From an uncultured Dongia sp. (GTDB lineage Bacteria; Pseudomonadota; Alphaproteobacteria; Dongiales; Dongiaceae), in the NCBI RefSeq assembly GCF_936916975.1, contig NZ_CAKZGO010000021.1, positions 62,001 through 126,000 on the forward strand: a stretch of DNA of 64,000 nt, in the 5' to 3' direction. A model generated the notes under the pieces. That model did not search any database. It was not told the origin of the DNA and saw only the letters and a program-made list of their open reading frames with translations. Positions within the stretch are counted from its first letter, which is position 1; every line of letters starts with the position of its first letter. The translations under genes and the position numbers were made by a program. Positions 9,080 through 17,263 of this stretch are shown piece by piece.

Positions 9080-9213
9080 AAGAATGTGTTTAGAATTAAT
9101 CGAGCGATCACTGACTGTTGCAAGCCAATTTTCGACACTGTAGCAAGAATTGTAACAAGCACACTATCGAGTGCTTGCGCCCTGCTCCGATTGCGAACAC
9201 AAAGCCTCAATTG

Positions 9214-9594
9214 TCAGACGAGACTGCGAGCGACAGATTTATTTTCTGCCGCGCCATAGCGATTATCTTGCGATGCTCCGGGCATGAATCCACATTCGAG
9301 AAGAACCCAGATTGACCCAATCACAGGAACAAAATTCATCATGATCCAACCACCAGATTTACCGCGATCATGAAATCGCTTTGCGGAGGTCGCGATGTTG
9401 ACCCAAATACAAACAGCCACAAGCAGCCACGCCAATAGAATTGCTGCGCCATTCAATTCTTGTATCGGGATTTCATATGCATTTAACGAGATAAAAAAGA
9501 ACAACTGGTAAGCGACGATGGCGGCTTGCGCCAACCACCATTGCATTCGAGAAAAACGGCCTTCGTACGAAAAGAAAAACTGCCAAGTACGCAT
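9214..9594 (-). CDS. DUF805 inner-membrane protein
   Basis: The 126-residue protein has the family's N-terminal pattern (FSYEGRFSRMQWW), then hydrophobic segments near residues 23-42 and 50-70, the motif AKRFHDRGKSGGW and a final membrane segment. DUF805 proteins (E. coli YhaH/YhaI type) are small multi-pass membrane proteins of unknown function, common in phage and island cargo. ATG 9594 is chosen over 9612 because GGGGGAA precedes it at about 5 nt. It is the only gene between the two tRNA-Leu-derived repeats. Confidence 0.85.
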   Translation of the reverse strand: MRTWQFFFSYEGRFSRMQWWLAQAAIVAYQLFFFISLNAYEIPIQELNGAAILLAWLLVAVCIWVNIATSAKRFHDRGKSGGWIMMNFVPVIGSIWVLLECGFMPGASQDNRYGAAENKSVARSLV

Positions 9595-9715
9595 ATGATT
9601 CCCCCAACTCATCTGGTCCCCAACTCGTCGGCAGACGTATTTTATCGACTACAACCGCATTGAGAAGAAAAAAATCTTCGCTTCTACCAGTTGTATAGGA
9701 TGAAATAATCGGAAT

Positions 9716-9804
9716 TGGTGCCCGCTGCCGGACTCGAACCGGCACGAGACTTTCGTCTCTCAGGATTTTAAGTCCTGTGTGTCTACCAATTCCACCAAGC
9801 GGGC
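9716..9804 (-). tRNA. tRNA-Leu (anticodon UAA)
   Basis: Read on the minus strand, the gene has a 7-bp acceptor stem (GCCCGCT / AGCGGGC), an anticodon stem CAGGA/TCCTG around the loop CTTAAAA (anticodon TAA), a long class II variable arm (AGAC-GAAA-GTCT), a T arm GCCGG/CCGGC with the TTCGAGT loop, and an encoded CCA end at 9716-9718. All arms pair, so it should be functional. It is the target of the integration-like duplication next to it. Confidence 0.97.
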
Positions 9805-9880
9805 TGGCTGTCGGATCAAGGGTTGACCGAAGCGACATAGCGTTTTACGGGCGGTTCGGCAACTCCCCTAAGGCCGAGCG

Positions 9881-10657
9881 TCAGGCCACCGGTTCACCCT
9901 CGATCGGTTCGGCGCCGAGGGTTTTGATGATGGTGTGAAGCTCGACCGCCGCCGCATCTATTGCAACCTGGTCGGTGCCGCGGATGACGAAGCTGGCGCC
10001 GAACTTGCCCTGGCGGAAGAAGGGATAGGAGCCGATCTCCAGGGCCGCATAGCGATCCTGCAGAGCGCCCAGATCCTTGGCGATGACGCCTTCGCCGATA
10101 TAGCCGGAGACGGTGCGCGAAAGTACCCTGTCGCCGCCCACAAGCGCGCCTTTGAGACCATCGAACATGGCCTGGCAGATGCGCGGCACGCCAGCCAGCA
10201 CGAAGACATTGCCGATCTGGAAGCCTGGCGCCACCGAGACCGGGTTATCGATCAGCGTGGCCCCTTCCGGCGTATGCGCCATGCGCATGCGGGCTTCGGT
10301 GATGTTGTCGGGACCATAATGGCTCCGCAGCAGCTTCTCCGCCACCGGGTGCAATATCAGCGGCACACCGAACGCTTTCGAGATGGAGGCCGCGGTGATG
10401 TCGTCATGGGTCGGGCCGATCCCACCGGTCGTGAACACGTAGTCGAACTTCGCCCGTAGCTCGTTCACCGTCGTCACGATGGTCGCCTCGACATCCGGAA
10501 TGAAGCGCGCCTCAGCCAAGCGGACACCGATCGCCGTGAGGCCGCTGGCGATATAGCCGACATTGAGGTCCTTGGTCCGGCCGGAGAGAATCTCGTTGCC
10601 GATGACGACGACGGCCCCCGTGACTATCTTGGGCGTAACTATCTTGGCTTCGCTCAT
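9881..10657 (-). CDS. Molybdopterin-binding domain protein (CinA N-terminal-like)
   Basis: The 258-residue protein carries the MoCF-biosynthesis/CinA N-terminal fold: VVIGNEILSGRTKDLN near the start and FTTGGIGPTHDD near residue 77, the classic molybdopterin-binding signature. It ends without the C-terminal nicotinamide-nucleotide amidase domain of full CinA, so it is the short form widespread in Alphaproteobacteria. Its true reaction is unclear (ADP-ribose pyrophosphatase-like activity is known for full-length homologues). It lies 9 nt downstream of the lipoprotein gene that ends at 10667, and the two are probably co-transcribed. Confidence 0.88.
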   Translation of the reverse strand: MSEAKIVTPKIVTGAVVVIGNEILSGRTKDLNVGYIASGLTAIGVRLAEARFIPDVEATIVTTVNELRAKFDYVFTTGGIGPTHDDITAASISKAFGVPLILHPVAEKLLRSHYGPDNITEARMRMAHTPEGATLIDNPVSVAPGFQIGNVFVLAGVPRICQAMFDGLKGALVGGDRVLSRTVSGYIGEGVIAKDLGALQDRYAALEIGSYPFFRQGKFGASFVIRGTDQVAIDAAAVELHTIIKTLGAEPIEGEPVA

Positions 10658-10666
10658 TTGGTCCCT

Positions 10667-10981
10667 CTATTGCCGGGCGTAGCCGAAGGCCTGCATGCAG
10701 GACTCCACGATATCGTCATAGCGCTTGGCCGATTGATAGCCGGTCATGCCGGTTTCCGCCGCCGGGTCGCCGAACACGCCGGTGCCCTGCGTTGCTGCGA
10801 TATCCTGGTCGATGCCACGGTCGACCTTGGTCTGGGCGCGCGCTTCAGCCTCGCAGGAATCGAGGTCGCTCAAGGCCTGGTCAGGGTCGGTGCCGGGCTT
10901 GGCCCAATTGCCACCCTGGTTGAAATAAGAACAGCCACTGAGCAGGCCAAGCGCGAGGGCCAAGACGGGAATGGTACGCAT
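10667..10981 (-). CDS. Small lipoprotein, 104 aa
   Basis: ATG 10981 follows an AAGGAT site. The signal sequence MRTIPVLALALGLLSGC ends in a lipobox (LSGC), giving a predicted outer-membrane lipoprotein. The mature part is about 88 residues, polar, with two cysteines near its start and end (SCEAEA, ESCMQAF) that could form a disulfide. No named family is recognised, though similar short lipoproteins often sit beside sfsA in Rhodospirillales. It probably forms an operon with the CinA-like gene. Confidence 0.7.
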   Translation of the reverse strand: MRTIPVLALALGLLSGCSYFNQGGNWAKPGTDPDQALSDLDSCEAEARAQTKVDRGIDQDIAATQGTGVFGDPAAETGMTGYQSAKRYDDIVESCMQAFGYARQ

Positions 10982-11087
10982 GATCGTGATCCTTATCCGA
11001 AGGTTGCGGTAACTTGCCGGGAACCGCCCCTTGATGCAACAAAGGCCAATAACAGGTTCCACTGCCAGATTACAGAACGCCGCACCC

Positions 11088-11792
11088 ATGCTTTTTGATC
11101 CCCCACTGCAGCCCGCCCGCCTGGTTCGCCGCTATAAGCGATTCCTGGCCGATATGGTGCTGGCTGACGGAAGCGAGATCGTGGCGCATTGCCCCAATCC
11201 CGGCTCGATGATGGGTCTGGCCACGCCGGGCTCGCCTTGCTGGCTGTCGGCCAAGACCGGCAAGGGCCGCAAGCTGGATTTCGGCTGGGAACTGGTCGGC
11301 CTGGACGGGGGTGTCCTGGTTGGCATCAACACCGGGCAGGCCAACAAAATAGTCGCCGAAGGCCTGGCCGCCGGGACGATCTCGGACCTGCCGACAGATG
11401 GGCATTGGCGGCCGGAAGTGGCCTTCGGCAGCGGTACGCGCTTCGATTTTGCACACGCGGCCACCGGCGGCGCCCTCACCTATCTGGAGGTCAAGAGCGT
11501 TACCCTGTCGCGCCAGCACGGTGTTGCGGAGTTTCCTGATGCGAGGACCGATCGCGGCCTCAAGCATCTGCGCGAACTATCCGCCGCCGTGACCCAAGGT
11601 CATCGCGCCATCCTGCTATTCCTGGTGCAGCGGACGGATTGCAGCAATCTGAGCATCGCGGCCGATATCGATCCCGCCTATGCGGCTGGCCTCACGACCG
11701 CCATGGCTGCCGGAATCGAGGTAATCGGCCATGTTTGCGAGGTCACGCCGGCGGGAATTTCCCTAGCAAAACCAATTACTTTGACGCTTTGA
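11088..11792 (+). CDS. sfsA: Sugar fermentation stimulation protein homologue SfsA
   Basis: The 234-residue product matches the SfsA family over its length: RLVRRYKRFLADM at the N-terminus, the HCPNPGSM motif, and the C-terminal nuclease-like core with YLEVKSVTL and PDARTDRG. The fold is related to PD-(D/E)XK enzymes with an N-terminal OB part. E. coli SfsA was first described as a regulator of maltose genes and binds DNA. ATG 11088 is chosen because family similarity begins there. The gene precedes map, the common alphaproteobacterial order. Confidence 0.93.
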   Translation: MLFDPPLQPARLVRRYKRFLADMVLADGSEIVAHCPNPGSMMGLATPGSPCWLSAKTGKGRKLDFGWELVGLDGGVLVGINTGQANKIVAEGLAAGTISDLPTDGHWRPEVAFGSGTRFDFAHAATGGALTYLEVKSVTLSRQHGVAEFPDARTDRGLKHLRELSAAVTQGHRAILLFLVQRTDCSNLSIAADIDPAYAAGLTTAMAAGIEVIGHVCEVTPAGISLAKPITLTL

Positions 11793-11894
11793 AGCAGAGG
11801 TGGCATGCACCGCCGGGGGTTGCGTGACGTCGGGGGCGGGCGTATCTAGCTTATTAACCCTTATTTCAGCCAGCAGCGGATAGCGAACAGCGAT

Positions 11895-12719
11895 ATGCAA
11901 AAGAAGGACGTGGAGAGCGACTGGATCGACGATGGCGAGAAAATCAAGCTGCACAAGCCGGCTGATTTCGCGGCCATGCGCAAGGCCGGCAAGCTGGCGG
12001 CCGAAACGCTCGATTTCATCACGCCCCACATCGTGCCCGGCATCACCACCGACGCGCTGGACAAGCTGTGCCACGATTACATCGTCGCCCATGACGCCAT
12101 CCCCGCCCCGCTCAACTATCGCGGCTTCCCGAAATCGGTCTGCACCTCGGTCAACCATGTGGTGTGCCATGGCATCCCGGGTCCGAAGAAGCTGCAGGAC
12201 GGCGATACGCTCAACATCGACGTCACCGTCATCCTCGGCGGTTGGCATGGCGACACCAACCGCATGTACAATGTCGGCAAGGTCGGCGTGCAAGCGCAGC
12301 GCCTGACCGAAGTAACCTATGAAGCCATGATGCGCGGTATTGAGGCAGCGAAGCCCGGCGGCACCTTTGGCGATATCGGTCACGCCATCCAGAGTTTTGC
12401 CGAGAAGCAGCGTTTTTCCGTGGTGCGCGATTTCTGCGGCCATGGCATCGGCAAGGTGTTCCACGATTCGCCCTCGGTGCTGCATTTCGGCCGTAAGGAT
12501 ACCGGGCCGGAAATCAAGCCCGGGATGTTCTTCACCATCGAACCGATGATCAACGCCGGCACCTGGCAGGTGAAGATTCTCGATGACGGCTGGACCGCCG
12601 TCACCCGCGACAAGAAGCTCTCGGCCCAGTTCGAGCACACGATCGGCATCACCGAAAATGGCCCCGAGATCTTCACGACCTCGCCGACGGGTCGCGATCT
12701 GCCGCCTTATGCCGCCTAA
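11895..12719 (+). CDS. map: Methionine aminopeptidase type I
   Basis: Removes the initiator methionine from nascent proteins. The 274-residue protein has the complete pita-bread domain with five metal ligands: Asp in NIDVTV, Asp in HGDTNRM, His in GHGIGK, Glu in TIEPMI and Glu in QFEHT. The N-terminal extension of about 20 residues is typical of alphaproteobacterial enzymes. Its stop overlaps the radC start by 11 nt, so radC translation is probably coupled to it. Confidence 0.97.
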   Translation: MQKKDVESDWIDDGEKIKLHKPADFAAMRKAGKLAAETLDFITPHIVPGITTDALDKLCHDYIVAHDAIPAPLNYRGFPKSVCTSVNHVVCHGIPGPKKLQDGDTLNIDVTVILGGWHGDTNRMYNVGKVGVQAQRLTEVTYEAMMRGIEAAKPGGTFGDIGHAIQSFAEKQRFSVVRDFCGHGIGKVFHDSPSVLHFGRKDTGPEIKPGMFFTIEPMINAGTWQVKILDDGWTAVTRDKKLSAQFEHTIGITENGPEIFTTSPTGRDLPPYAA

Positions 12720-13437
12720 GGCCGACAGCACCGAGGTTGTTGAAACGCCGCATTATCACGGCCACCGGCAGCGCCTGCGCGAACGGTTTCTGAACGGTGG
12801 CGCAGCGGCACTGGCCGACTATGAATTGCTCGAACTGTTGCTCTATCTCGCCATCCCGCAACGGGACGTAAAGCCGCTGGCCAAGGACCTCATCGCGCGC
12901 TTCGGCAGCTTTGGCGCCGTGATGGCGGCCGAGCCCGCCCAACTGATGGAAGTAAGCGGCATCAAGGAAAACAGCGCCATCGCCATCAAGACGGTGCAGG
13001 CGGCTGCCATTCTCATGCAGCGCCAGGTCGTGTTGGACCAGCCGATCCTGGGATCCTGGAAATCAGTGCTCGATTATTGCCATTCTGTCATGGCCCACGA
13101 GAAGAACGAACAGTTCCGCCTGCTCTTCCTCGACGGCAAGAACGCGCTCATTGCCGATGAAATACAGAGCCGCGGCACCGTCAACCACGCTCCCGTCTAC
13201 ATCCGTGAAGTGGTGAAGCGTACGCTGACGCTCGGCGCCAGCTCGATCATCATGGCACATAACCATCCGACCGGCGACCCGACGCCGTCGCGAGACGACA
13301 TCGACATGACGCAGGCCGTGAAGCTCGCCTTGGAGCAGGTTGGCGTCTCGGTCCACGATCACATCATTATCGGGCGTAAGGGTCATGCCAGCCTGCGCTC
13401 CATGGGCTATCTCGACGCCACGAGCAAAAAACGCTGA
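12709..13437 (+). CDS. radC: RadC family protein (JAB/MPN domain)
   Basis: The 242-residue protein has an N-terminal helix-hairpin-helix-like region (residues 20-95, DYELLELLL) and a C-terminal JAB1/MPN domain with the metal motif HNHPTGDPTPSRDD. RadC was once linked to DNA repair, but its enzymatic role is unresolved; relatives are peptidase- or nuclease-like. ATG 12709 lies inside the end of map, an overlap seen in many Alphaproteobacteria. Family membership is clear; function is not. Confidence 0.95.
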   Translation: MPPKADSTEVVETPHYHGHRQRLRERFLNGGAAALADYELLELLLYLAIPQRDVKPLAKDLIARFGSFGAVMAAEPAQLMEVSGIKENSAIAIKTVQAAAILMQRQVVLDQPILGSWKSVLDYCHSVMAHEKNEQFRLLFLDGKNALIADEIQSRGTVNHAPVYIREVVKRTLTLGASSIIMAHNHPTGDPTPSRDDIDMTQAVKLALEQVGVSVHDHIIIGRKGHASLRSMGYLDATSKKR

Positions 13438-13456
13438 GCCAAAGGACGATTTCATC

Positions 13457-14263
13457 TTGAGCCAAACAGCCACCACCCCCATGCCGGTCCTGTTCATCTC
13501 CCATGGCAGCCCGACATTGGCTTTCGACGATGTACCAGCCCGCGATTTCCTGGTGCGGTTGGGCGCGAAACTCCCGCGCCCAAAAGGAATTCTATGCATC
13601 TCTGCACATTGGGAAGCCGCCGTTCCGAGTGTCACCGGCAGCGAAACGCCGAGCACGATCCATGATTTCTACGGCTTTCCCCAAGCGCTCTACGATCTGC
13701 GCTATGACGCGCCCGGCGACCCGGCGCTGGCGGCACGTGTAGTCGTCCTGCTGGAAGCCGGCGGCTACAAGCCCCAGACCAGCAGCGACCGGGGGCTCGA
13801 CCACGGTGTCTGGAGTCCGCTCATCCTCGCCTACCCGCAGTCCGGCATTCCTGTCGTACAATTGTCGCTCATGCACAACCGCACGCCGGCCGATCACGTG
13901 GCGCTTGGTCGCCTGCTGGCGCCGCTACGGGAAGAAGGCGTCTTGATCGTGGCATCCGGCGGGGCGGTTCACAATCTCCGCGCCCTCGATTGGAACAACC
14001 GGACCGGCATCACGGAATGGGCCGACGTCTTCGACCAATGGCTCGGCGACAAGATCGCGGCCGGCGATTTGGATGCCCTCAGCGACTACCGAGCCCAGGC
14101 CCCCAACGCCACAGCGGCGCACCCCAGCGAAGATCACATCATGCCGCTGTTCGTGGCCCTGGGTGCTGCCGCGGGCAAGGACGCAACAGCGCCAGGGAAG
14201 CAGCTGCATCGCAGTTTCACTTTCGGCAGCCTCAGCATGAGTTCCTATGGCTGGGAGGCGTAG
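13457..14263 (+). CDS. Class III extradiol ring-cleavage dioxygenase (DODA/YgiD-like)
   Basis: The 268-residue protein matches the 4,5-DOPA dioxygenase group of LigB-type Fe(II) enzymes. Metal-site regions are FISHGSPTL near the start, ISAHWEA, GLDHGVWSPL near residue 115 and GGAVHNLR. It also contains HDFYGFPQALYDLRY, characteristic of the YgiD/DODA family. No ATG with a ribosome site fits; TTG 13457 follows AAAGGA by 10 nt and is preferred over ATG 13481. The native substrate is probably a catechol, not necessarily DOPA. It follows radC by 19 nt. Confidence 0.88.
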   Translation: MSQTATTPMPVLFISHGSPTLAFDDVPARDFLVRLGAKLPRPKGILCISAHWEAAVPSVTGSETPSTIHDFYGFPQALYDLRYDAPGDPALAARVVVLLEAGGYKPQTSSDRGLDHGVWSPLILAYPQSGIPVVQLSLMHNRTPADHVALGRLLAPLREEGVLIVASGGAVHNLRALDWNNRTGITEWADVFDQWLGDKIAAGDLDALSDYRAQAPNATAAHPSEDHIMPLFVALGAAAGKDATAPGKQLHRSFTFGSLSMSSYGWEA

Positions 14264-14615
14264 CCTCCGCTGTACCGGAACAGGCGGGGCGTCCGCATTC
14301 CGGCAACAAGCCTGTCCAATTGGACGATATTTTTTGCCTTCCAGAAAAGTGGCGAGTCGGCAGCACGTTTAATTCAGCCGCCGGAACTAAACGTTAAGCT
14401 TCAGAAATAATTACCTAAAATTGATCGAAACATGCGGCGCCTTCGAGTGATGATTGCTGATTCTGGTCGGAATCGCTCACACCCTGATGGTACTCATATT
14501 CCCCGAATTTAACATTCTAGTAACGATCCTGGCCCTATCGTTTTCTCATCAAACGATACTTGGCCACCGCCCGTAACCCCCAGCGCTTAAGCCTAAGCCG
14601 AACGCGAGAAAAACA
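14264..14615. promoter_or_regulatory. Gap upstream of the DUF2336-kinase operon
   Basis: No gene is seen. The gap is A+T-rich toward its right half and contains a perfect inverted repeat (ATCGTTT at 14537-14543, AAACGAT at 14551-14557, 7-bp centre) about 60 bp before the DUF2336 start. This is a reasonable operator or promoter-proximal site, and nothing else in the gap could be assigned. Confidence 0.35.
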
Positions 14616-15743
14616 TTGATCGCCACCGACGTTCGAATGCTGGTCGATCTGGCCCGTGACAAGTCTAGTCAGGGTCGTTCCAGCCTTGTCACCGCGATCG
14701 GCGATCTCATGGAGGATTCGGGCCGCATCCTGACGTTGCAGGAAAAGGCTTTGATGAATGACATCCTGAAGAAATTGATTCAGGACGTCGCACGCCCCAT
14801 CCGCAAAGCGCTTGCCGAGAAACTGTCACAATCCCCCAATGCCCCACATGAAATCGTCAACCTGCTGGCCAATGACGAATTCGACATTGCCTCGCCGGTT
14901 CTGCTCAAGAGCGATCTTCTGAGCGACGAAGATCTGGTCGAGATCGTGCGGCACCGCACCCTCAGCCACCGCCTCGCCATTGCCATGCGGCGCAGCGTCA
15001 GCACGCTGGTCAGTGACGCATTGGTGGGCACGGCGTCGGTTGACGTCATCAAGGCGCTTCTGGAAAATCATGGCGCCCAGATCGGCGACATCACGATGTC
15101 CTACCTCGTGCAGCAGTCGGAAAGCGTCGACGAGTTCCAAGAACCACTGTTGCGGCGTAAAGATCTCCCTGCCGACCTTTCCAAGAAAATGTATGTCTGG
15201 GTTTCAGCAGCGTTGCGCCAGTACATCGTCGATCACTACGCCGTCGACAAGGCTGAGCTGGACCTGACCGTCGCCAAAGTGGCTGAGGACATTTCCGCCA
15301 GCGACCACGACAATGCCTCGCACGCTGAAGATGCTGCAATGGCATTGGCCGAACAACTTGCCAAGCGCTCCGAACTGACTGCCGATATGCTGGTGAAGAC
15401 CCTGCGTCGCGGCGAGATCGCCTTGTTCGAAGCAATGCTGGCCCAGATGATCGGCCTACGTCCGCAAGTGGCGCGCAAGCTGATCTATGAGGACGGTGGC
15501 GAAGGCCTCGTGATCGGCTGCCGTGCCTGCAATATCAATCGGACCGATTTCACGGCGCTGTTCCTGATGTTGCAGCGGGCGCGGCCGAGCGAGCTCGCCA
15601 ACAACCCCTATCAACTGTCGCGTTCGATGGAGATGTTCGACCGCTTGAAGCCGGATACGGCGCGCAAGGTGGTGGAACGCTGGAAGATCAACCCCTTCTT
15701 CCTGAAATCCATCCGTCGGCTAGAAAACCAGCCGCGCGGATGA
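14616..15743 (+). CDS. DUF2336 domain protein
   Basis: The 375-residue, almost entirely alpha-helical protein matches DUF2336, an alphaproteobacterial family with HEAT-like helical repeats. Motifs such as LSQSPNAPHEIVNLLANDE and PVLLKSDLLSDEDLVEI recur as short repeats. No enzymatic motif or membrane segment is present, so it is likely a cytoplasmic adaptor. The start is TTG 14616, with only a weak ribosome site. Its stop overlaps the start of the histidine kinase gene (ATGA), which points to a functional pair. Confidence 0.85.
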   Translation: MIATDVRMLVDLARDKSSQGRSSLVTAIGDLMEDSGRILTLQEKALMNDILKKLIQDVARPIRKALAEKLSQSPNAPHEIVNLLANDEFDIASPVLLKSDLLSDEDLVEIVRHRTLSHRLAIAMRRSVSTLVSDALVGTASVDVIKALLENHGAQIGDITMSYLVQQSESVDEFQEPLLRRKDLPADLSKKMYVWVSAALRQYIVDHYAVDKAELDLTVAKVAEDISASDHDNASHAEDAAMALAEQLAKRSELTADMLVKTLRRGEIALFEAMLAQMIGLRPQVARKLIYEDGGEGLVIGCRACNINRTDFTALFLMLQRARPSELANNPYQLSRSMEMFDRLKPDTARKVVERWKINPFFLKSIRRLENQPRG

Positions 15744-17263
15744 GCAGCATGCGAGACAAGCTGCGCCTGGTCAAACCAGAGCCGGTTGCGCCTCGCCAAC
15801 CTACCGCAGAACAGATCAAGCAAATCTTCGCGCAACGGCTGTTCGATTTCGCATCGCCACTCTATCTGGTTGATCGTGCCGGCCGTCTGACCTGGAGCAA
15901 TCTGCCCTATCGCCAGCTCGGCGAACGACTTGCCCTTGACGACGGCCTAGCGGCCTTGCTGCCCGTTGGGGCTATCCTGGCCGAAGCCGAGGATCGCGAC
16001 CGGGTAATCCGGCGCGACGTTGCCGTTACCCTTGATGGCCGCAACCACGTTCTGCACGCCCACCACGTACCGCTGACGGATCGGACCGGCAAGCTCAGCG
16101 GTCTTGCTGGACTGGTCGAGCCGATCGACGCTTTCAGCGGACTGTCGAGCGAACTCACCAAGGCACATGAGCGCTTCGACGATATCGTACGGCTGACGTC
16201 GGACTGGGTGTGGGAAACCGACCCGCAGCTCGCCATTACGCTGATTTCCGATCGCGTCACCAAGGTGCTGGGATTCCTGCCGCAGGAACTAATGGGCAAG
16301 AAGCTTTCAAGCCTCGCCGACAGCGAGGCAGCGGTGATCGCTATGACCCAGCGCTTTGCCGGCATGGCGCCGTTCCGTGACCATCGCCTCGAAGCCCTTA
16401 CCAAATCGGGCGAGGTTCGGCTGTTTCTGCTGAGTGGCGTGCCGACCTTCTCCAATGAAACGGGGGCTCATACGGGCTTCCGCGGAACGGCCAACGACAT
16501 CACCGATCTGGTCCGTCGTGAGCATTCGCTGATCCTGGCAAAAGAAAGCGCTGAACTCGCCAACCGAGCAAAATCCGACTTCCTCGCCAATATGAGCCAT
16601 GAGCTGCGCACGCCGCTCAATTCGATCATCGGCTTTGCCGATTTGCTGACACGGCAGATCGCAAGTGCGCCCGACGACGGTCGCGCGCAGGAATATGCGG
16701 CGGATATCCAGTCGAGCGCCAGCCACCTGCTCGCCATGATCAACGACATTCTCGACCTCTCCAAGATCGAGGCCGGTCGGCTCGATCTCAATGAGGAAGA
16801 GATATCCGTTCCCATGCTGTGCGAGCCGGCGCTGCGCATGATCCAGGACCGGGCCCGCGATGCCGAACTGACATTGGCCACCGATCTGCCCGCCGATCTG
16901 CCCTTGGTGCTGGTCGATCATCGGTTGACGCGCCAGATCCTCGTCAACCTGTTGTCCAATGCGGTCAAGTTCACACCGGCTGGCGGCCAAGTCACCTTGC
17001 GCGCCTATCGCGGACAGGAAGATGATCTCGTTATCGAGGTTGAGGACAATGGCATCGGCATTCCAGAAAAGGACGTCGACCGTGTGCTGGAACCCTTTGT
17101 GCAGGTGGAATCACATCACGCTCGGCGCTATGCCGGCACTGGCCTAGGCTTGGCTCTCTCGCGCCGTCTAGCAGAGTTACATGGCGGTCGCCTTAGCCTC
17201 GTCAGCCAGTTGGATTTCGGCACCAAGGTCGGCTTGCATATCCCCGCTACGCGGATCCGCTGA
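15740..17263 (+). CDS. PAS-domain sensor histidine kinase, soluble
   Basis: The 507-residue protein has no membrane segment. Two PAS-like domains occupy about residues 30-130 and 145-265. HisKA follows with the H-box SHELRTPLNSIIGF (phosphoacceptor His near residue 287). The ATPase domain has the N-box LLSNAVKFTP, G1 VEDNGIGIPEKD and G2 GTGLGLALS. It lacks a receiver domain and no response regulator gene is nearby, so the partner is elsewhere. It starts within the stop of the DUF2336 gene, and its 3' end overlaps the convergent deacetylase gene by 17 bp. Confidence 0.94.
   Translation: MSSMRDKLRLVKPEPVAPRQPTAEQIKQIFAQRLFDFASPLYLVDRAGRLTWSNLPYRQLGERLALDDGLAALLPVGAILAEAEDRDRVIRRDVAVTLDGRNHVLHAHHVPLTDRTGKLSGLAGLVEPIDAFSGLSSELTKAHERFDDIVRLTSDWVWETDPQLAITLISDRVTKVLGFLPQELMGKKLSSLADSEAAVIAMTQRFAGMAPFRDHRLEALTKSGEVRLFLLSGVPTFSNETGAHTGFRGTANDITDLVRREHSLILAKESAELANRAKSDFLANMSHELRTPLNSIIGFADLLTRQIASAPDDGRAQEYAADIQSSASHLLAMINDILDLSKIEAGRLDLNEEEISVPMLCEPALRMIQDRARDAELTLATDLPADLPLVLVDHRLTRQILVNLLSNAVKFTPAGGQVTLRAYRGQEDDLVIEVEDNGIGIPEKDVDRVLEPFVQVESHHARRYAGTGLGLALSRRLAELHGGRLSLVSQLDFGTKVGLHIPATRIR

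Larger units (their letters stand above)
9024..9715. mobile_element. Remnant of an element integrated at tRNA-Leu
   Basis: The stretch between the partial tRNA copy and the intact tRNA is about 640 bp. It is A+T-rich compared with its surroundings and contains only a DUF805 membrane gene. No integrase is present, so this would be a collapsed island, or a non-autonomous cassette, bounded by the tRNA-derived direct repeats. A local duplication without integration is the alternative. Confidence 0.45.

Noticed and set aside
9473-9838. Minus-strand open frame crossing the tRNA-Leu gene
   Set aside because: It reads through a structured tRNA and shows no protein features.
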